A DNA stretch of 64,000 nt from a bacterium (lineage in GTDB: Bacteria; Cyanobacteriota; Vampirovibrionia; Gastranaerophilales; Gastranaerophilaceae), in contig JAFXXK010000020.1 in assembly GCA_017542305.1 (NCBI GenBank), forward strand, positions 1 through 64,000, in the 5' to 3' direction. Both the position numbers and the translations under genes were made by a program. A model generated the notes under the pieces. It did no database searches. It had not been told where the DNA came from and saw only the letters and a list, made by a program, of their open reading frames with translations. This document shows positions 63,969-64,000 of this stretch, one piece after another (position 1 is the stretch's first letter; each line of letters starts with the position of its first letter).

Positions 63969-64000
63969 AAAGACCGATTTTATTAATTAAAATCGGTCTT
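63969..64000 (+). terminator. HU terminator (cut by window end)
   Basis: AAGACCGATTTT pairs with AAAATCGGTCTT at the window edge; the T tract lies beyond it. Confidence 0.7.

Overview
The window is a low-GC (roughly one third G+C) chromosomal stretch from a Gram-negative-type bacterium. The best guess is a gut member of the non-photosynthetic cyanobacterial sister lineage (Vampirovibrionia/Melainabacteria, Gastranaerophilales). Points in favour are a Ycf45-like AAA+/R3H ATPase typical of cyanobacteria and plastids, outer-membrane features (autotransporter barrel, family 9 glycosyltransferase), an anaerobe's oxygen-defence pair (rubredoxin plus flavodiiron protein), PPDK, and prepilins with an FTLAEVLITLG N-terminus. 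This placement is inference; no 16S rRNA is present.

Layout. 1-210: 3' end of a 5S rRNA with its terminator. 0.2-4.8 kb: a large autotransporter with an N-terminal metalloprotease-like domain. 4.9-7.2 kb: a stand-alone LuxR-type HTH, a TM1266-like regulator, rubredoxin and a flavodiiron protein. 7.3-12.2 kb: small and hypothetical proteins, a matrixin-like protease, a CX5R phosphatase, an HNH-like protein, a diguanylate cyclase and a CHAP-type protein. 12.2-17.6 kb: Ycf45-like ATPase, a TPR/secreted-protein operon and DAHP synthase. 17.7-20.4 kb: two tandem secreted paralogues and a GT-C glycosyltransferase split by an in-frame stop. 20.7-26.5 kb: a giant RTX-repeat protein. 26.6-31.2 kb: PPDK, a prepilin, and L21/L27 with a leader. 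32.8-38.8 kb: murF-mraY-murD-ftsW-murG. 38.8-46.7 kb: two small hypotheticals, folC, cysK, membrane proteins, a Dxs-like transketolase and a barrel-like protein. 47-51 kb: a cysteine-protease/RTX fusion. 51.3-60.3 kb: FtsB/DivIC-like protein, TPR protein, secreted HExxH protein, CtpA, U32 protein, ComM and GT9. 60.4-62.6 kb: a third RTX protein. 62.7-64 kb: tRNA-Cys, tRNA-Val, a structured repeat-like segment and HU.

Two themes tie the accessory genes together. First, the surface and secretome are heavily invested in: three RTX proteins without signal peptides share an unusual C-terminal VAxWL block (candidate type I secretion signal; no transporter genes are in the window), alongside an autotransporter, a prepilin and several signal-peptide proteins. 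Second, at least seven otherwise unrelated proteins without signal peptides carry a short N-terminal hydrophobic-x-Phe motif (such as ISFKS, LSFQA, VSFQG, ITFGR), which may be a tag. At the regulatory level, many promoters have an extended -10 (TATGnTAnAAT), and at least six genes place the -10 exactly six bases before the start codon, implying leaderless mRNAs.
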